From Gammaproteobacteria bacterium (GTDB lineage Bacteria > Pseudomonadota > Gammaproteobacteria > SZUA-229), in the NCBI GenBank assembly GCA_023136715.1, contig JAGLQT010000184.1, forward strand, positions 1 through 6,557: 6,557 bases of DNA. Direction: 5' to 3'. The position numbers and the translations under genes are program-made. Shown here piece by piece: positions 4,901-6,557 of the stretch. The first letter of the stretch is position 1. Every line of letters begins with the position of its first letter. The notes beneath the pieces were generated by a model, which was given only the letters and a program-made list of their open reading frames with translations, did no database searches and was not told the origin of the DNA.

Positions 4901-5875
4901 ATGAAAATATTAAATCATGCTCTAAGAGTGCTGAGTGTCCTGTTGCTCGGTCTGGCCCTTGCTTCATGCTCCGATACTGATGGTCCTCCTGAAGATATTA
5001 TTGGTGTAGCTGCAGCGGGTGCAGCAACGCAAGGTACTGTATTTGTTGTTGATTCATCCGGTGTTGAGATTAGTAAAACCATCAATTCGGATGGTTCTTA
5101 CAAGTTTGATGTGCGGGACATGAACGCGCCCTTTATGTTGAAAACTGTTGCCAGTAATGGCATCGATGCTGACCTGTTTTCTTATGCAGAAGAGGCAAAT
5201 GTAACGGTCAACATTACACCACTAACAAACCTGGCTATGTTTATTGCCTATAGTAATGCTGATTTAAGTATTTTGTACGATAGCTGGGTGAGTGCCTTTG
5301 GCAATATAGACCCCCTTGTTCTTAAAGATGCTCAGGCCACGGTGAATGCAAATCTGAGTACGCAGTACACGGCTTTCAGTCTTGATCCTTTCACCTATGA
5401 TTTTGTTGCAACTCGATTTTTGACAAATGGTACATCTTTTGATGCCCTGTTGGATGCAATGACCGTGGATCTTTCTGCGGGTATCAGTATTTCTATTGCC
5501 GGTATAGCCAATGTGCTTACATTTGATTCTGATATTGATATTACTGATTTTGATATTGGCGGTGACAGTGTCGCTACAACGGGAGCTTATACGGTGTCAG
5601 TAGTAGTTACAGTTGATGCAGCCTCTTCAGGTTCACTGCTGTTGTCGATCAATTTTCCAGCTTCGTCTGTGCCGACAGATATTGACACTCAAATCATTGA
5701 AGATACTTTTTCAACTTTTTATGGGTCGGTAGGAACTATTGTTATCACTTCAGTAACAGTGACTCCTGATGTTGATACTCCAACAACAATTGTCGCAGTA
5801 GTTGATGCAACCATAACCCCGGATCTGGGTGACCCTATAAATTATAGTGCGGCCTATACTTATACGCAGAATTAA
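4901..5875 (+). CDS. Acidic secreted lipoprotein with N-terminal carboxypeptidase-regulatory-like domain
   Basis: A 324-residue lipoprotein. The signal peptide has Lys and Arg near the start, a Leu-rich core, and the lipobox LASC with Cys23 as the lipidated residue. Ser at +2 rather than Asp predicts outer-membrane sorting. After a short linker, residues about 36-85 (GVAAAGAATQGTVFVV, then SDGSYKFDV and APFMLKTV) look like a small beta-sandwich of the carboxypeptidase-regulatory type often seen at the start of gammaproteobacterial surface lipoproteins. The remaining 240 residues are rich in Thr, Ser, Val and Asp with almost no Lys or Arg, so the mature protein should be very acidic and beta-rich. 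An Asp ladder (D209, 211, 213, 216, 218, 222) may bind divalent cations. No enzymatic motif is visible. GGAAA (4886-4890) is a modest Shine-Dalgarno sequence ten bases before the ATG. The gene appears monocistronic and ends at a strong terminator. Confidence 0.82.
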   Translation: MKILNHALRVLSVLLLGLALASCSDTDGPPEDIIGVAAAGAATQGTVFVVDSSGVEISKTINSDGSYKFDVRDMNAPFMLKTVASNGIDADLFSYAEEANVTVNITPLTNLAMFIAYSNADLSILYDSWVSAFGNIDPLVLKDAQATVNANLSTQYTAFSLDPFTYDFVATRFLTNGTSFDALLDAMTVDLSAGISISIAGIANVLTFDSDIDITDFDIGGDSVATTGAYTVSVVVTVDAASSGSLLLSINFPASSVPTDIDTQIIEDTFSTFYGSVGTIVITSVTVTPDVDTPTTIVAVVDATITPDLGDPINYSAAYTYTQN

Positions 5876-5893
5876 TAGTTTTCACTGTGTGAT

Positions 5894-5922
5894 AAAAAAT
5901 GCCCCGAAAGGGGCGTTTTTTT
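5894..5922. terminator. Bidirectional Rho-independent terminator
   Basis: GCCCC (5901-5905) pairs with GGGGC (5910-5914) around a stable GAAA tetraloop. Seven Ts follow (5916-5922) and six As precede (5894-5899), which read as a T-run on the - strand. It therefore terminates the lipoprotein transcript on + and the phosphoesterase transcript on -; the two genes converge on it. Confidence 0.93.
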
Positions 5923-5939
5923 GAGCTTTAAAAAGATTT

Positions 5940-6557
5940 TTATTTTTCAAAAAGCATTCCCCAGTTCCACACCTTTATTGGTTCTTTGTTTGATAAAGCG
6001 AAATGCTCCACCTGCATGTCGGGCAAGCTGAGTATCGAACAGTTGTGATTGAACACTGTGCTGCCGGGGTTAACCAGTAAAATCTCACCCAGCTGCTCAC
6101 AAAGAATTTGATGCGTATGTCCAGCGATTAAAACATCGGCGTTTAAATCTTTAAGCTCGTTGGTCCAAAAGATTTTCCTGTCTTCATAAACATGACCTTC
6201 GGGGTCGAGTAGTTTAATACCACCGTGTTCCAGGTCTGGTGGGCTGGCGTGAACCACGTAGATGCGTTTGCCTTCAATGTTTAATTCAAGGTGAGAGGGC
6301 AGGTCGTTAAAAAACGTTTTTAGCCTTTCTTCGTTTTGCCCTGGATGGTCTTCTTCCGACCAGTGATCATGATTGCCTGCAACCATCAGGCAATCGTACT
6401 CTTCTAAAAGATCGATTAATGGTTCGACATCATGTTCTATCTTTTTCTCGCCATAGCCAGCAATATCGCCGGAACAAATAATGCTATCAACCTGTTCGCG
6501 TTTGAAAATTTGCAGTGCTTGCTGAAGTGGTTCCAGCGTTGAATGGGTGTCACTGAT
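5940..6557 (-). CDS. Metallophosphoesterase, YfcE/MJ0936 type (5' end outside window)
   Basis: Reading the - strand from the right edge, the frame is open for 205 codons to a TAA at 5942-5940. All calcineurin-like motifs are present, numbered from the edge: SDTH (2-5), SGDIAGYG (29-36), AGNHDHW (60-66), VVHASPPD (101-108, His103) and AGHTH (145-149) followed by VNPGS (162-166). These supply the Asp, His and Asn ligands of a two-metal centre that hydrolyses phosphodiester or phosphomonoester bonds. This compact arrangement matches the YfcE/MJ0936 group (Metallophos_2), whose members are cytosolic with poorly known physiological substrates. SDTH normally lies within the first ten residues, so only a few codons are missing. 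An ATG at 6386 falls inside the catalytic GNHD region and cannot be the start. The gene ends at the shared terminator. Confidence 0.93.
   Translation of the reverse strand: MSDTHSTLEPLQQALQIFKREQVDSIICSGDIAGYGEKKIEHDVEPLIDLLEEYDCLMVAGNHDHWSEEDHPGQNEERLKTFFNDLPSHLELNIEGKRIYVVHASPPDLEHGGIKLLDPEGHVYEDRKIFWTNELKDLNADVLIAGHTHQILCEQLGEILLVNPGSTVFNHNCSILSLPDMQVEHFALSNKEPIKVWNWGMLFEK

Noticed and set aside
5940..6386. Phosphoesterase starting at ATG 6386.
   Set aside because: The same frame continues open to the window edge and supplies the SDTH and GD metal-binding motifs, so the ATG is internal.
1..6557. CRISPR arrays, tRNA/rRNA genes, transposases, phage genes, toxin-antitoxin pairs.
   Set aside because: No spaced direct repeats, tRNA-like cloverleaf, or recognisable mobile-element or toxin-antitoxin protein was seen.

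Overview
The window looks like ordinary gammaproteobacterial chromosome. FolB, YaaA, the EmrE-type SMR transporter and the VF530-family protein all read like close relatives of Escherichia, Vibrio or Pseudomonas proteins. FolK belongs to the short subtype with an HNAFVLWPL block that I recall from Pseudomonas-like genomes. I cannot name the genus. Coding density is high: there is no gene-free stretch over 125 bases, and I see no tRNA, rRNA, CRISPR array, insertion sequence or prophage gene.

Layout. (1) Positions 1-1766, + strand: a folate operon made of the tail of an unidentified gene, folB, folK and then yaaA (peroxide-stress protein), with gaps or overlaps of 1-18 bases. (2) 1795-2616: a nine-cysteine GDCCVxC-family mini-protein on the - strand, divergent over 54 bases from a + strand pair encoding a TusA-like sulfur-carrier protein and a small multidrug resistance (SMR) pump whose genes abut exactly. 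(3) 2688-2954: a conserved-looking 88-residue protein of unknown function with its own Shine-Dalgarno sequence. (4) 3462-2966, - strand: a two-gene unit of a single-RRM RNA-binding protein and a VF530-type DNA-binding protein, overlapping by one base and preceded by a perfect TATAAT next to a 10-bp palindrome. (5) 3586-4775, + strand: a class I SAM-dependent methyltransferase coupled by a TAATG overlap to a 124-residue protein of unknown function with four cysteines. (6) 4901-5875, + strand: a very acidic secreted lipoprotein. (7) 5901-5922: a strong hairpin terminator that works in both directions and separates the lipoprotein gene from a convergent YfcE/MJ0936-type metallophosphoesterase, whose first few codons lie beyond the right edge.

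FolB and FolK catalyse consecutive steps of dihydrofolate synthesis: FolB makes 6-hydroxymethyl-dihydropterin and FolK pyrophosphorylates it. The other units are short and functionally unrelated. I did not find a clear novel system. The least-explained and most checkable items are the GDCCVxC / TusA-like / SMR cluster, the coupled methyltransferase and four-cysteine protein, and the RRM-VF530 pair with its palindromic promoter.
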